Source: Arenibacter nanhaiticus (GTDB lineage: Bacteria > Bacteroidota > Bacteroidia > Flavobacteriales > Flavobacteriaceae). Taken from it: DNA of 64,000 bases. The position numbers and the translations under genes were made by a program. The notes beneath the pieces were generated by a model. That model made no database searches, was not told the DNA's origin, and was given only the letters and a program-made list of their open reading frames with translations. Shown piece after piece: positions 1 through 8,235 of the stretch. Where the stretch lies: positions 18,784 through 82,783 of the forward strand of contig NZ_FQYX01000020.1 in NCBI RefSeq assembly GCF_900141935.1, read 5' to 3'. Within the stretch, counting starts at the first letter, position 1; each line of letters begins with the position of its first letter.

Positions 1-2487
1 ATAGGCCCACCAGTCACTAAAAGTAGAGGCGCCAACACCGTGTTCTTTCATTTTGTCGGCTACCTTGTAACCTTCCAAAATATGGGTAAAGGTATTTACC
101 TTAAAATTGAATTTTTCGGCCACTTTCATCAACATATTAATCTCACTTTGCACATAGGAATGGCAACTGATGAAACGTTCCCCATTTAGGATTTCGACCA
201 AGACTTCCATTTCCTCATCATATCTAAAAGCCTGTCCGCTGTTCTTTTTAGTCTCGTATTCCTTAGCTCGTTGGAAGTAATTGATCAGCATTTGTTCTAC
301 TCCCATTCTAGTTTGTGGGAAACGGCTATAGCTGCTCCAGTTAGACTGTTTTACATTTTCTCCCAAGGCAAATTTTATGAATTTGGGCGAATTGCTGTAG
401 ATCATTTCATCGGCACTTACTCCCCATTTTAACTTAAGGATCGCAGAACGGCCACCGATAGGGTTTGCCGATCCATGTAACAATTGGGCCGTAGTGACCC
501 CACCGGCCAAATTTCTGTATATGGCAATGTGTTCTGGATTTACAACGTCTTCCATTGTAACTTCGGCAGAAGAGTTTTGACCACTCTCATTAACGGCCAA
601 GGCTGCAATATGGGTATGCTCATCGATGATGCCGGCCGTAAGGTGTTTTCCTGTAGCGTCTACCACAGTAGCACCACCTGCCTTTAGGTTTTTTCCGATT
701 TTAGCTATTTTTCCGTTTTTGACCAAGACATCGGTTGCCTCTAAAATTCCCGCATCTTCACTGGTCCAAACGGTGGCATTTTTAAACAATATAGTTTCTT
801 GTTGCGCTTTGCTTTTGTAGCCATAACCAAGGTTAGGGTAGGTAAGGGCCAATACCTCTGAAGAGGAGTCCTTGTCCGAGTCCGCTTTCTTTTCCTTTTC
901 AACGAAAGGGGCTGTCTTGGTTGCTTTAAAAGTCGATTCTGATCCGTTAGGAAGCCATAACCTTCCTGTCAATAGGTCCGTGGAAGGATCTATTGGGGCG
1001 GTCATTCGGTACGCCTTATCGCCTTCTTTGTTGTTAAAAGAAAGTTCAACCCATTGGTTGTCAAAATTGATTTTAGCAGTAAGTTTGTCTTCTCCTGCTT
1101 TTACCTCTACCTTAGGTTTGTTGATCTCCCCAGAAATAGAAAGTTTGTAGGTAGTCGCGCCGGCTACTAAATCGTATTCGCCTCTGATATCTTTCTGGTT
1201 TTTATCGACTATTATATTTTGTTGGCCTTGCACCCAGTTTTCATACAGAAGGGTTTCTTTTTCAAAAATATCCCCAGAGGTAATCAGGAAATTGGCAAGG
1301 GCCCCCTTTTCTAAGCTTCCTATCTGATTGGTTTTTCCCAATAGTTGTGCAGGAACCGTTGTAAGGGCGGCCAAGGCCTTTTCTTTTGGTAATCCGTAGG
1401 CGATTGCTTTTAATAAATTTGATTTAAAAGTAGCAGTTTCTTTTAAGTCGTGAAGCGTAAAGCTAAAAGTTACACCATGCTCTGCCAATATCTTCGGATT
1501 GGTGGGCGCCTGGTTCCAATAACGCATATCTTCCAAGCTAACGTATTCTGCCTGATATGGATTGGAAACATCATAGGCGGCAGGGAAATTTAAAGGCACT
1601 ATCAAAGATGCATTGGTAGCTTTTACTTCATCGATGCTTTCAAATTCGTTGCCCCCCGCTAGAATAGTGTATTGGATGTTAAAAGCATCCCCAATTTTGT
1701 CGGCCCTTAAAATATGTCCTTTGTCTTTAGCTTCAAATATTTGAACTAATTTTTTTTGCGCTATCAAGGCTTCCAAAGAGCGGTCTTTGGTAGTGCTATT
1801 TCCCTTGGCATACCAATCCATATCGTGGTACATCTGTCGCAATAAAGCCATAGACCCCATGAGCGATGTAGGGTAAGATTGTTGGCTAAGAACACTTTTT
1901 TTAAATGATAAATACTGTGCAGATTTGTCGTCGAGCACTCTATCATTGTCCGTGCCATTACCGTTTAAAGTAATTAAAGCTCCTGTACCACGTACAATTC
2001 CGTCATGGATATGGGTGTTGACAACCCCAAAACCGGCTTCCCGTAATTCTTTGGCTTTTTTGTCGTCGAAGCTAAAACTGGAAAGGGCATTTTTTTCGGG
2101 CATGATATGGTCATTCCAATAAAATCCTTCCCTCGAAGGACCGTACTGTGCCGTTCTTCCGCCATTGCTAGCCTTTTTAGGTTTTTCTATCCCGAAATCG
2201 GAATAAATATCTATAAAAGAGGGATATATGTATTTGCCTTCTAAATTTATAATCACCGTGTTTTTGGGGATACTAACAGATTTCGCGGCCTGAACGACCT
2301 TGCCGTTTTGTATCAATAAGGTCCCATTATCCAGTATTTTAGTCGGACTGATGTAAATTTTAGCATTTGTGAAGGCAGTAAAGTTATTGTTGTCTGCCTT
2401 TACACCTTCATTGTTAGGGAAGTAATCCTGTGCAAACAAGGAAACGCTACACCATAAGGTGGCGAGCGCTAGAAATCGCATTTTCAT
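1..2487 (-). CDS. Two-domain amidohydrolase family protein (C-terminus beyond window)
   Basis: An uninterrupted reading frame runs from an ATG at 2487 to the window edge, 829 codons with no stop. It begins with a signal peptide (MKMRFLALATLWCSVSLFAQ), so the protein is probably periplasmic. Two amidohydrolase-like units follow. The first has the usual strand-turn sequence, but where active members have PGxIDxHxH it reads PSFIDIYSDF (about residues 89-98), so its metal-binding histidines are missing. The second keeps IIDEHTHIA (about residue 620). The last residues seen (STFSDWWAY) match the imidazolonepropionase-like amidohydrolases common in Flavobacteriaceae, often about 1000 residues long and annotated only as amidohydrolase. 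The substrate is unknown. Only the C-terminal part is cut off, by the window and not by mutation. Confidence 0.85.
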   Translation of the reverse strand, partial: MKMRFLALATLWCSVSLFAQDYFPNNEGVKADNNNFTAFTNAKIYISPTKILDNGTLLIQNGKVVQAAKSVSIPKNTVIINLEGKYIYPSFIDIYSDFGIEKPKKASNGGRTAQYGPSREGFYWNDHIMPEKNALSSFSFDDKKAKELREAGFGVVNTHIHDGIVRGTGALITLNGNGTDNDRVLDDKSAQYLSFKKSVLSQQSYPTSLMGSMALLRQMYHDMDWYAKGNSTTKDRSLEALIAQKKLVQIFEAKDKGHILRADKIGDAFNIQYTILAGGNEFESIDEVKATNASLIVPLNFPAAYDVSNPYQAEYVSLEDMRYWNQAPTNPKILAEHGVTFSFTLHDLKETATFKSNLLKAIAYGLPKEKALAALTTVPAQLLGKTNQIGSLEKGALANFLITSGDIFEKETLLYENWVQGQQNIIVDKNQKDIRGEYDLVAGATTYKLSISGEINKPKVEVKAGEDKLTAKINFDNQWVELSFNNKEGDKAYRMTAPIDPSTDLLTGRLWLPNGSESTFKATKTAPFVEKEKKADSDKDSSSEVLALTYPNLGYGYKSKAQQETILFKNATVWTSEDAGILEATDVLVKNGKIAKIGKNLKAGGATVVDATGKHLTAGIIDEHTHIAALAVNESGQNSSAEVTMEDVVNPEHIAIYRNLAGGVTTAQLLHGSANPIGGRSAILKLKWGVSADEMIYSNSPKFIKFALGENVKQSNWSSYSRFPQTRMGVEQMLINYFQRAKEYETKKNSGQAFRYDEEMEVLVEILNGERFISCHSYVQSEINMLMKVAEKFNFKVNTFTHILEGYKVADKMKEHGVGASTFSDWWAY

Positions 2488-2680
2488 ATAGATTAGTGTT
2501 TGTTTATTAGGTGTCTAAAGATAAAATTCGGGAACTAATTAGACGTGGTGTTTGGTTTTTTTTAACATTTAGCAAGCCGTCAATAAGCAAAGACCAAAAA
2601 AAGAGAAGCGTTAATATGGTAGCATGCAAAATAAATGTGGGCCCTTTGTCAATTTTTCAAGACACCGGGCATTTCGATTT

Positions 2681-2763
2681 GGGCGTTCCCTCCTTTGTCG
2701 GGCGGGCCATTGGCTATATCCCTCGCTGCGCAGCGGGGATGCCGCCGCTGTCCCTAACGCAAA
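2681..2763 (-). repeat. Dispersed intergenic repeat, copy 1
   Basis: The reverse complement of this stretch closely matches 6199-6283: both carry GCGTTAGGGA, GCGGCATCCC, GGGATATAGC, GCCCGCCCGAC and AGGAGGGAACGCC in the same order. It lies in a gap of about 360 bases between two leftward genes and is GC-rich compared with its surroundings. Short reading frames across it have no recognisable protein content. A more distant copy is at 42509. The element resembles the REP-like intergenic repeats common in flavobacterial genomes; its function is unknown. Confidence 0.7.
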
Positions 2764-2844
2764 GCCATTATACCGAGGCAACAATGTCGCTAACGTTAAT
2801 AGTGGCAAAAGCATAATTTTTGGGAATACTGTATAAACCGGGAA

Positions 2845-3912
2845 TTACAACGGTCTATCTAAATAGTAGGTAACCAAAAGTGATACAACCAAATTATAGC
2901 TTTTTATACCTTGTTTCTGATTATTGGCTTTTAAAAAAGTATTAAAAATAGACTTGAATACAGGTTCCATAGGGTTTTCATGTGCTGCCCAAAAATCCGA
3001 TACTTCTTTAAAATTCTTTTTAACACCACCGTGAAGACGGTTGTAGCTACTCTTAAAAAGGGTGCTGTCTCTTCGGTGAAGCTCTCCTAAGCAATAATTG
3101 AGCGCATATGCATAGGCCGAATATTTAAAATATACATCCTCATTGTTTACAGTAGCCAAATAGCCTATAAAATTGGTTTCGTTTTCTGCGGAGTAGCCCA
3201 GCTGGTGTCCTATTTCATGGGCGCTCACCACGGGAAATCTAAAATTGGGCAGCAGGCTATTGGTTTGGGCCTCATTGGTAAAGGGGTTTAAATACCCCCC
3301 ATAGCCCATATAAGTTAATGGCCAACTCCATAGTGATTTTTTAAGACTGGGATGATGATATTCAAATAAAGCGTGTTTTTTTTCTAATAACTTATATCCC
3401 TTGAGTGTTAGTTCAAAAATTTCCTTTTTAGAATAAGGGATGGCTACCATAGCACTAGTGTCCGATGTGATTTGGAAATGTGTTTCATTGGTCTTGGTTA
3501 TCAAACGGTCTATAAAATTTACCAAATCTTCCTGACTGTGCTTTGTTGGTAAATCTAGGGTCTTGGCAAGGGGTTGCCTGTAGTAATTAAACCCCCATAG
3601 CAGGTGAAAAGCAAAATAGGTAATGGAGAAAACCATGGCAATATTTCTTAGGAAATACAAAGGTCTTTTTTTGATTGTTAGTCTGTTAACAACAAGGTAG
3701 CGAATTCCTATTACAGCCAAGGCGGTATAGAAAAGATCACCTATAGAAAATGGCAGCCATCCTAACAGAATACGCCAAAAGTTGGAAACCATTGGGTATA
3801 TTCCTTGACTGTAATAGGTTTCTATAATTTCGGGGTAATTTCCCAGCCATTTAACCAATAAGATTTGAGGGATGATTAAAACGGCTATTAGATTTTTGAT
3901 TCTATTGTTCAT
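2845..3912 (-). CDS. DUF3810 family membrane metallopeptidase-like protein
   Basis: Reading from the ATG at 3912 gives 355 residues beginning MNNRIKNLIAVLIIP. The N-terminal third has about three membrane segments (start of the protein, a segment after SIGDLFYTALAVIG, and another around AMVFSITYFAFHLL). The C-terminal part holds a zinc-protease-like helix, SAHEIGHQLGY, followed by ENETNFIGYL, matching the DUF3810 family of Bacteroidota. An HEIGH helix plus a downstream acidic cluster suggests a membrane-anchored metallopeptidase, but no substrate is known. A longer frame opens at 3954, but that would run into the promoter area of the divergent pepD, and the extra residues do not look conserved. 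The 3' end is followed by a repeat-bearing gap. Confidence 0.8.
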   Translation of the reverse strand: MNNRIKNLIAVLIIPQILLVKWLGNYPEIIETYYSQGIYPMVSNFWRILLGWLPFSIGDLFYTALAVIGIRYLVVNRLTIKKRPLYFLRNIAMVFSITYFAFHLLWGFNYYRQPLAKTLDLPTKHSQEDLVNFIDRLITKTNETHFQITSDTSAMVAIPYSKKEIFELTLKGYKLLEKKHALFEYHHPSLKKSLWSWPLTYMGYGGYLNPFTNEAQTNSLLPNFRFPVVSAHEIGHQLGYSAENETNFIGYLATVNNEDVYFKYSAYAYALNYCLGELHRRDSTLFKSSYNRLHGGVKKNFKEVSDFWAAHENPMEPVFKSIFNTFLKANNQKQGIKSYNLVVSLLVTYYLDRPL

Positions 3913-3958
3913 CGACCCAAAAATAGTTAATAATCTCGCATAGTTGTTTTTCAATGTG

Positions 3959-3966
3959 TATTTTTG
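3959..3966 (+). promoter_or_regulatory. Bacteroidota-type -7 box upstream of pepD
   Basis: TATTTTTG fits the TAnnTTTG consensus and lies 18 bases before the ATG at 3985. It overlaps a possible TTG start at 3964, which argues that 3985 is the real start. A second TATTTTTG lies on the opposite strand at 3918-3925 and points toward the DUF3810 gene, so the gap looks like a compact divergent promoter. Confidence 0.5.
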
Positions 3967-3984
3967 AACCTGGAAAATAGCATT

Positions 3985-5445
3985 ATGAGTAAAGAAATAA
4001 GAGTTTTAGAGCCAATAGCGGTATGGAATAAGTTCGCCGATTTAAACGAAGTTCCTAGACCTTCGAAAAAGGAGGAAAAGGTAATTCAATTTATGGTCGA
4101 TTTTGGCAAAAGTCTAGGTTTAGAGACCATAGTAGATACTGTAGGAAACGTTATTATTAAAAAACCTGCTTCTACGGGAATGGAAAATAGGAAGGTAGTA
4201 ATCCTTCAATCGCATTTGGATATGGTGCATCAAAAGAATGCCGATACCGTTTTCGATTTTGATACCCAGGGCATACAAATGTTTGTAGAAGGCGATTGGG
4301 TAAAGGCAAAAGGAACAACCTTGGGTGCCGATAACGGCATGGGAGTGGCTACGATTATGGCTTTGTTAGAAAGCACAAACATTCCTCATCCAGCTTTAGA
4401 AGCCTTGTTTACCATCGATGAAGAAACCGGCATGACTGGCGCTATGGGGCTACAAGGCGGACTGTTACGGGGAGAAATATTATTGAACCTGGATACCGAA
4501 GAAGATGATGAAATTGATATAGGATGTGCAGGAGGAATAGATGTTACCGCAAAAGGGAGCTATACCGAAATAACAACTTCGTCGGATGCTTTGGCCTACG
4601 AAATTAAAATTAAAGGATTGTCGGGAGGACATAGCGGAATGGATATTCATAAAGGCTTGGGGAATGCCAATAAGCTTATGAATAGTTTGCTGTGCGGTGC
4701 TCAGCAAGAATTATCCCTTCATATTTCAGAAATAGACGGAGGTGGATTACGAAATGCAATTCCTAGGGAAAGCAAGGGAACAGTAGTCGTAAATGCCGCG
4801 GATGCCGAGACGTTTAAGGACGTTTTTGAAACTTTGTCCAAAAAACTGATCGAAGAATACGCCGCTACTGAACCTAATCTTCAGGTAGTTTACACCGCTA
4901 TCGATGTTCCAGTAAAAATGATGGATGCCGATGCTCAAGGAAAGCTTTTAGAATCTTTGAAAAAAGCTCATAACGGGGTGTATGCCATGAGTGAGGCTAT
5001 GGACGATTTGGTAGAAACTTCTAACAATATCGCTCGGGTAACGGTAAAAGAAGGTACCGTTAAAATTAGCTGCCTAACAAGGTCATCCGTAGAAGAGGGT
5101 AAAATGGAATTGGCGAACCGGCTAAAGGATGCTTTTGAGGCCGCTGGGTATGAAGTGACTTTTAGCGGGAGTTATCCAGGATGGAATCCTAATCCAGATT
5201 CAGGGATTTTAAAAGTGTTGGAAGCAAAGTACGAGGAGCTTTTTAAGGCTAAAGCCAATGTCGTTGCTTGCCATGCCGGATTAGAATGTGGAATTTTAGG
5301 TCAAAACTACCCAGATGTAGATATGATAAGCTATGGACCTACCATTAGAGGGGCCCACTCTCCTGACGAAAGAGTAAGCATTTCCTCGGTACAGAAATTT
5401 TGGCGCTATACCTTAGAAATCCTTAAAAATATTCCCAAGGCTTAA
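3985..5445 (+). CDS. pepD: Aminoacyl-histidine dipeptidase (M20C, PepD)
   Basis: This 486-residue cytosolic metallopeptidase hydrolyses Xaa-His and related dipeptides (carnosinase-type, M20C). Metal-site motifs are visible: LQSHLDMVH (His about 77, Asp about 79), TTLGADNGMG (Asp about 116), IDEETGMTGA (Glu about 146-147), and the late CHAGLECGIL segment. The length is normal for bacterial PepD. The start was set at ATG 3985 (MSKEIRVLEP), not the upstream TTG at 3964, because that TTG lies inside a -7 box. No signal peptide is present. A rho-independent terminator follows at 5490, so the gene is probably transcribed alone. Confidence 0.93.
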   Translation: MSKEIRVLEPIAVWNKFADLNEVPRPSKKEEKVIQFMVDFGKSLGLETIVDTVGNVIIKKPASTGMENRKVVILQSHLDMVHQKNADTVFDFDTQGIQMFVEGDWVKAKGTTLGADNGMGVATIMALLESTNIPHPALEALFTIDEETGMTGAMGLQGGLLRGEILLNLDTEEDDEIDIGCAGGIDVTAKGSYTEITTSSDALAYEIKIKGLSGGHSGMDIHKGLGNANKLMNSLLCGAQQELSLHISEIDGGGLRNAIPRESKGTVVVNAADAETFKDVFETLSKKLIEEYAATEPNLQVVYTAIDVPVKMMDADAQGKLLESLKKAHNGVYAMSEAMDDLVETSNNIARVTVKEGTVKISCLTRSSVEEGKMELANRLKDAFEAAGYEVTFSGSYPGWNPNPDSGILKVLEAKYEELFKAKANVVACHAGLECGILGQNYPDVDMISYGPTIRGAHSPDERVSISSVQKFWRYTLEILKNIPKA

Positions 5446-5489
5446 GACATTCCTATTATATAAAAGTAGTTTTAAACTGGATCATTGAA

Positions 5490-5526
5490 ACCCTCACCTA
5501 TAAAAATAAAAGGTGGGGGTTTTTAT
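5490..5526 (+). terminator. Rho-independent terminator after pepD
   Basis: ACCCTCACCT and AGGTGGGGGT form a stem around an A/T-rich loop, followed by a T run (TTTTTATTTTA). It lies 45 bases after the pepD stop. Confidence 0.8.
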
Positions 5527-5583
5527 TTTAGGTTAGATACCAAAATTTTATTAACTTTAAGAAGATACTAAAAGGATAATGTT

Positions 5584-6042
5584 ATGGGAATCAAAAGTTT
5601 TCAAGGGCCAATGGTGCCACAGCCAAATGAGAAAATATCATTGCGGGTTTGCGATTATATGACCAGGAAACTAATAACATTTAAACCCGAAGAATCCGTG
5701 GAAACGGTTATTATGGCACTTTTAAAACACAAAATTTCTGGCGCCCCTGTTGTAAATGACAACAATGAACTGGTTGGAATTATTTCTGAGGGGGATTGTA
5801 TTAAATATATTAGTGAGAAAAGATATCACAACCTTCCATCTAATAATAGTATTGGCGATCATATGGTAAAGAACGTGGAAACCATTGATGGCAATATGAA
5901 CATATTTGATGCGGCCAATAAATTTTTATCGGAGAAACGACGACGTTTCCCCATTGTGGAGAACGGAAAATTAGCGGGACAAATTTCACAAAAGGACATT
6001 TTAAAAGCAACCTTAAAATTCAAGGCCAATGATTGGAGATAA
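5584..6042 (+). CDS. CBS-domain pair protein
   Basis: A 152-residue protein made almost entirely of two CBS motifs. The first covers about residues 25-80 (YMTRKLITFKPEESV through LVGIISEGDCIKYI). The second covers about 90-148 (MVKNVETIDGNMNIFDAANKF through LAGQISQKDILKA). Stand-alone CBS pairs (Bateman modules) bind adenosyl ligands such as AMP, ATP or SAM and sense energy state; the ligand and target here cannot be read from the sequence. There is no membrane segment. The gene stands alone, with terminators before and after it. Confidence 0.85.
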   Translation: MGIKSFQGPMVPQPNEKISLRVCDYMTRKLITFKPEESVETVIMALLKHKISGAPVVNDNNELVGIISEGDCIKYISEKRYHNLPSNNSIGDHMVKNVETIDGNMNIFDAANKFLSEKRRRFPIVENGKLAGQISQKDILKATLKFKANDWR

Positions 6043-6140
6043 ACGAAAGGTGTTATTTTTGTAAATCGCTATAAATTTTGTGGTACTGCTTAAAAAGGGC
6101 AATGATCGTCGAGGTTTTTTGGCCAAAACTCACTTGTATG

Positions 6141-6167
6141 AAAAAGCACCTCCTAGGTGTTTTTTTT
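6141..6167 (+). terminator. Rho-independent terminator after the CBS-domain gene
   Basis: AAAAGCACCT and AGGTGTTTTT pair around a CCT-containing tip and run into eight Ts. It lies about 100 bases after the CBS gene. The A-rich left arm means it may work in both directions. Confidence 0.7.
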
Positions 6168-6198
6168 AATGGTTCCTTTAAGCTCTTCATGATCTGTT

Positions 6199-6283
6199 TT
6201 TGCGTTAGGGATCGCAGCGGCATCCCCGCAGCAGCGCAAGGGATATAGCGAAGAGCCCGCCCGACGAAGGAGGGAACGCCCCA
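6199..6283 (+). repeat. Dispersed intergenic repeat, copy 2
   Basis: This is the inverted-orientation partner of 2681-2763 and is close to identical over most of its length. Shared blocks are GCGTTAGGGA, GCGGCATCCCCGC, GGGATATAGC, GCCCGCCCGAC and AGGAGGGAACGCC. It lies between two terminators in the 390-base gap between the CBS gene and the leftward PPIase gene, so it sits at the 3' end of both. Confidence 0.7.
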
Positions 6284-6354
6284 ATTATTTTTCTAAAAAC
6301 TATAAGAGTTCGGAATCGGATCTTCTTAAAGAATCCATATCTCAATGTAATCTC

Positions 6355-6417
6355 CAAAAAAAAAACTTGTCGTTCGCATATGGTCCCAAAAGGGGTATGC
6401 AAACCGACAAGCTTTTA
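6355..6417 (-). terminator. Long rho-independent terminator after the dual PPIase gene
   Basis: Read on the minus strand, AAAGCTTGTCGGTTTGCATA pairs with TATGCGAACGACAAG, an imperfect stem of about 20 pairs, and is followed by at least nine Ts. It begins 15 bases after the PPIase stop codon. Confidence 0.8.
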
Positions 6418-6431
6418 TAGGGTACTTTGTC

Positions 6432-7541
6432 TTACTTTGTTATTTCAGTAATTTCAAGATCGAAAACTAAATTTGCGTTCGGAGGAATTACATTTCCTGC
6501 ACCACTGGCACCATATCCTAGGTGTGATGGAATAAATAAACGAACCTTGTCGCCTTCCTTCATCTGCAAAAGTCCTTCTCTGAACCCTGGGATCAAACGA
6601 GCCTCTGGACTGTAATCCATAGGTATTGCCTGATAGCCTCCACCTTGTTTTCTGTTGGCATCGAACTTTCCGAATTTTGTCGCAATTTCTTCATAATTGC
6701 TGTCAAAAAGGGTACCGTCTGATAAATATCCGGCATAGTATACATTTACTTTCTGGCCAACTCTTGGCTTATCGCCAGTGCCTTCCTTTAAGGTGAATAC
6801 TTTAAGACCAGAAGGTAGTTCTTGAGCAGATTTTTCCTGTTCATTGATCTCTGCCACAAAATCGGATTTTAATTTTTCCATGGCCTTTACCCTCGCTTCT
6901 TCCTCGGCGAAGTAATCTGTCATGATTTGTACGGCATCAAACTTTTTGGCTGCCTTGCCATTTCGTATAATCTCGATGGTTTCCATGACCACATCATCAA
7001 CCGGTTTATCTCTCTCGGCAGTGGCAACATTGGCAATAGAATCTACTACATCCAGTCCTACAACAACTTCCCCAAATACGGTATGTCTGCCGTCTAAAAA
7101 TGGCGTTTCCTTATGCGTAATAAAAAACTGACTTCCGTTGGTTGCAGGCCCCGAGTTGGCCATAGATAAAATACCTGCCTTATGGTGTTTCAAAGAGTCA
7201 TTTATTTCATCCTTGAATTTATAGCCTGGATTTCCAGTACCGGTACCCGTTGGGTCGCCTCCCTGTATCATAAAGTCCTTAATGACTCTGTGGAAAATAA
7301 TACTGTCGTAGTATTTTTTTCCTTTGTACTTTTCATTGACAAAAGGATTTTTTCCTTCGGCCAATGAAACAAAATTTGCTACGGTGACCGGCGTCTTTTC
7401 GCTTTCTAATTTTATGATAATATCGCCTTTATTGGTTTTGATGTCTGCAAAAAGACCATCGCCCAAATCTGCATGCTTGCTGGACTTACAGCTCGAAACA
7501 GCAATGGAGATCATTGCCAATAATAAATAGGTTTTTTTCAT
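6432..7541 (-). CDS. Lipoprotein with fused cyclophilin and FKBP peptidyl-prolyl isomerase domains
   Basis: A 369-residue lipoprotein: MKKTYLLLAMISIAVSSC gives a lipobox cysteine at position 18. Residues of about 30-190 form a cyclophilin domain (IIFHRVIKDFMIQGGDP, GSQFFITHKETPFLDGRHTV). After a charged linker of about 60 residues, residues of about 255-369 form an FKBP domain (VYYAGYLSDGTLFDSNY, LIPGFREGL, IPSHLGYGA). Two different proline isomerase families on one chain point to a periplasmic folding catalyst. It lies 11 bases downstream of gldI, itself an FKBP-like lipoprotein, so the two are probably co-transcribed and may help fold exported gliding or T9SS proteins. That last step is inference. 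Confidence 0.92.
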   Translation of the reverse strand: MKKTYLLLAMISIAVSSCKSSKHADLGDGLFADIKTNKGDIIIKLESEKTPVTVANFVSLAEGKNPFVNEKYKGKKYYDSIIFHRVIKDFMIQGGDPTGTGTGNPGYKFKDEINDSLKHHKAGILSMANSGPATNGSQFFITHKETPFLDGRHTVFGEVVVGLDVVDSIANVATAERDKPVDDVVMETIEIIRNGKAAKKFDAVQIMTDYFAEEEARVKAMEKLKSDFVAEINEQEKSAQELPSGLKVFTLKEGTGDKPRVGQKVNVYYAGYLSDGTLFDSNYEEIATKFGKFDANRKQGGGYQAIPMDYSPEARLIPGFREGLLQMKEGDKVRLFIPSHLGYGASGAGNVIPPNANLVFDLEITEITK

Positions 7542-7552
7542 TTGATGAAATT

Positions 7553-8104
7553 TTAATTTTGAATATTAGTGGATTGTTTATCGATTTTTAAAATTGATAC
7601 AGTGGCTTTTAAAGGAATGTTGATACCGATTTGATCATTATCCCCGTGGTAGCCATAACCAAGGGAAGAGGGAATTAAAAAGGTAGCTGTTTCATTTTCT
7701 TTTAATAGTTTGACAGCGCTGCGCAAGCCGGGAAACAGTTCTTGTTTGTCTACCTTATATGTAATAATGCCAATATCTTGCTGGGTGTAAATAGTGTCAT
7801 TTTCAAAACTTACAAGATTGTATTGCAAGCTTACCAAATCATCTGGTTGCGGAAAATAGTCTGCCCGATCGTTCTTATTTACATAATAATACCAAGATCC
7901 GCCACCGCTAGAAAAATACGTGTTTAGGGAGTCTTGGGCTATGATTTGTTGCATCATAGCTTCTTCCATAGCCAATAGTTTTTTGTTTCGTTCTACAGAC
8001 TGCTGTAAGACATTGCCTGTTTTGACCTTTACAGGGCGGCGCGCTTCTGTTTCGGAACAACCGATAAAGACTATCAAAAATGTAAAAAATAAGAGGTGTT
8101 TCAA
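7553..8104 (-). CDS. gldI: Gliding motility-associated peptidyl-prolyl isomerase GldI
   Basis: A 183-residue lipoprotein with an FKBP-like domain. The start codon is TTG at 8104: the signal (MKHLLFFTFLIVFIGC) begins there, the frame hits a stop six codons upstream, and the next methionine lies beyond the lipobox. The cysteine at 16 would be lipidated. The isomerase region includes FPGLRSAVKLLKENETA and IPSSLGYGYHGD, the GldI form of the FKBP pocket. In Flavobacterium johnsoniae GldI is required for gliding and is thought to fold periplasmic or outer-membrane motility proteins. It is followed directly by the dual-domain PPIase gene and preceded by the DHH phosphoesterase gene. Confidence 0.9.
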   Translation of the reverse strand: MKHLLFFTFLIVFIGCSETEARRPVKVKTGNVLQQSVERNKKLLAMEEAMMQQIIAQDSLNTYFSSGGGSWYYYVNKNDRADYFPQPDDLVSLQYNLVSFENDTIYTQQDIGIITYKVDKQELFPGLRSAVKLLKENETATFLIPSSLGYGYHGDNDQIGINIPLKATVSILKIDKQSTNIQN

Positions 8105-8235
8105 GCTTTTAGATTTCAGTTATTGTAATTGCGTTAAACGATTTTTCTGTAAGAAAGGTATTAAAATTTTTCTTTACAAGCTGCAACAAATGGGTTTTGT
8201 ATGAAGGCAGACCTTCTTATGGCAATGATAATGCT

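Noticed and set aside
2511..2836. Several overlapping frames of 67-101 codons on both strands.
   Set aside because: They lie across the GC-rich dispersed repeat and show no protein features. The openness follows from base composition.
3913..3984. Longer starts for both the DUF3810 protein (3954) and PepD (3964).
   Set aside because: Both extensions overlap -7 boxes in the divergent promoter gap and add no conserved residues.
6205..6402. A 65-codon minus-strand frame.
   Set aside because: It covers the second repeat copy and the terminator of the PPIase gene, and has no recognisable content.
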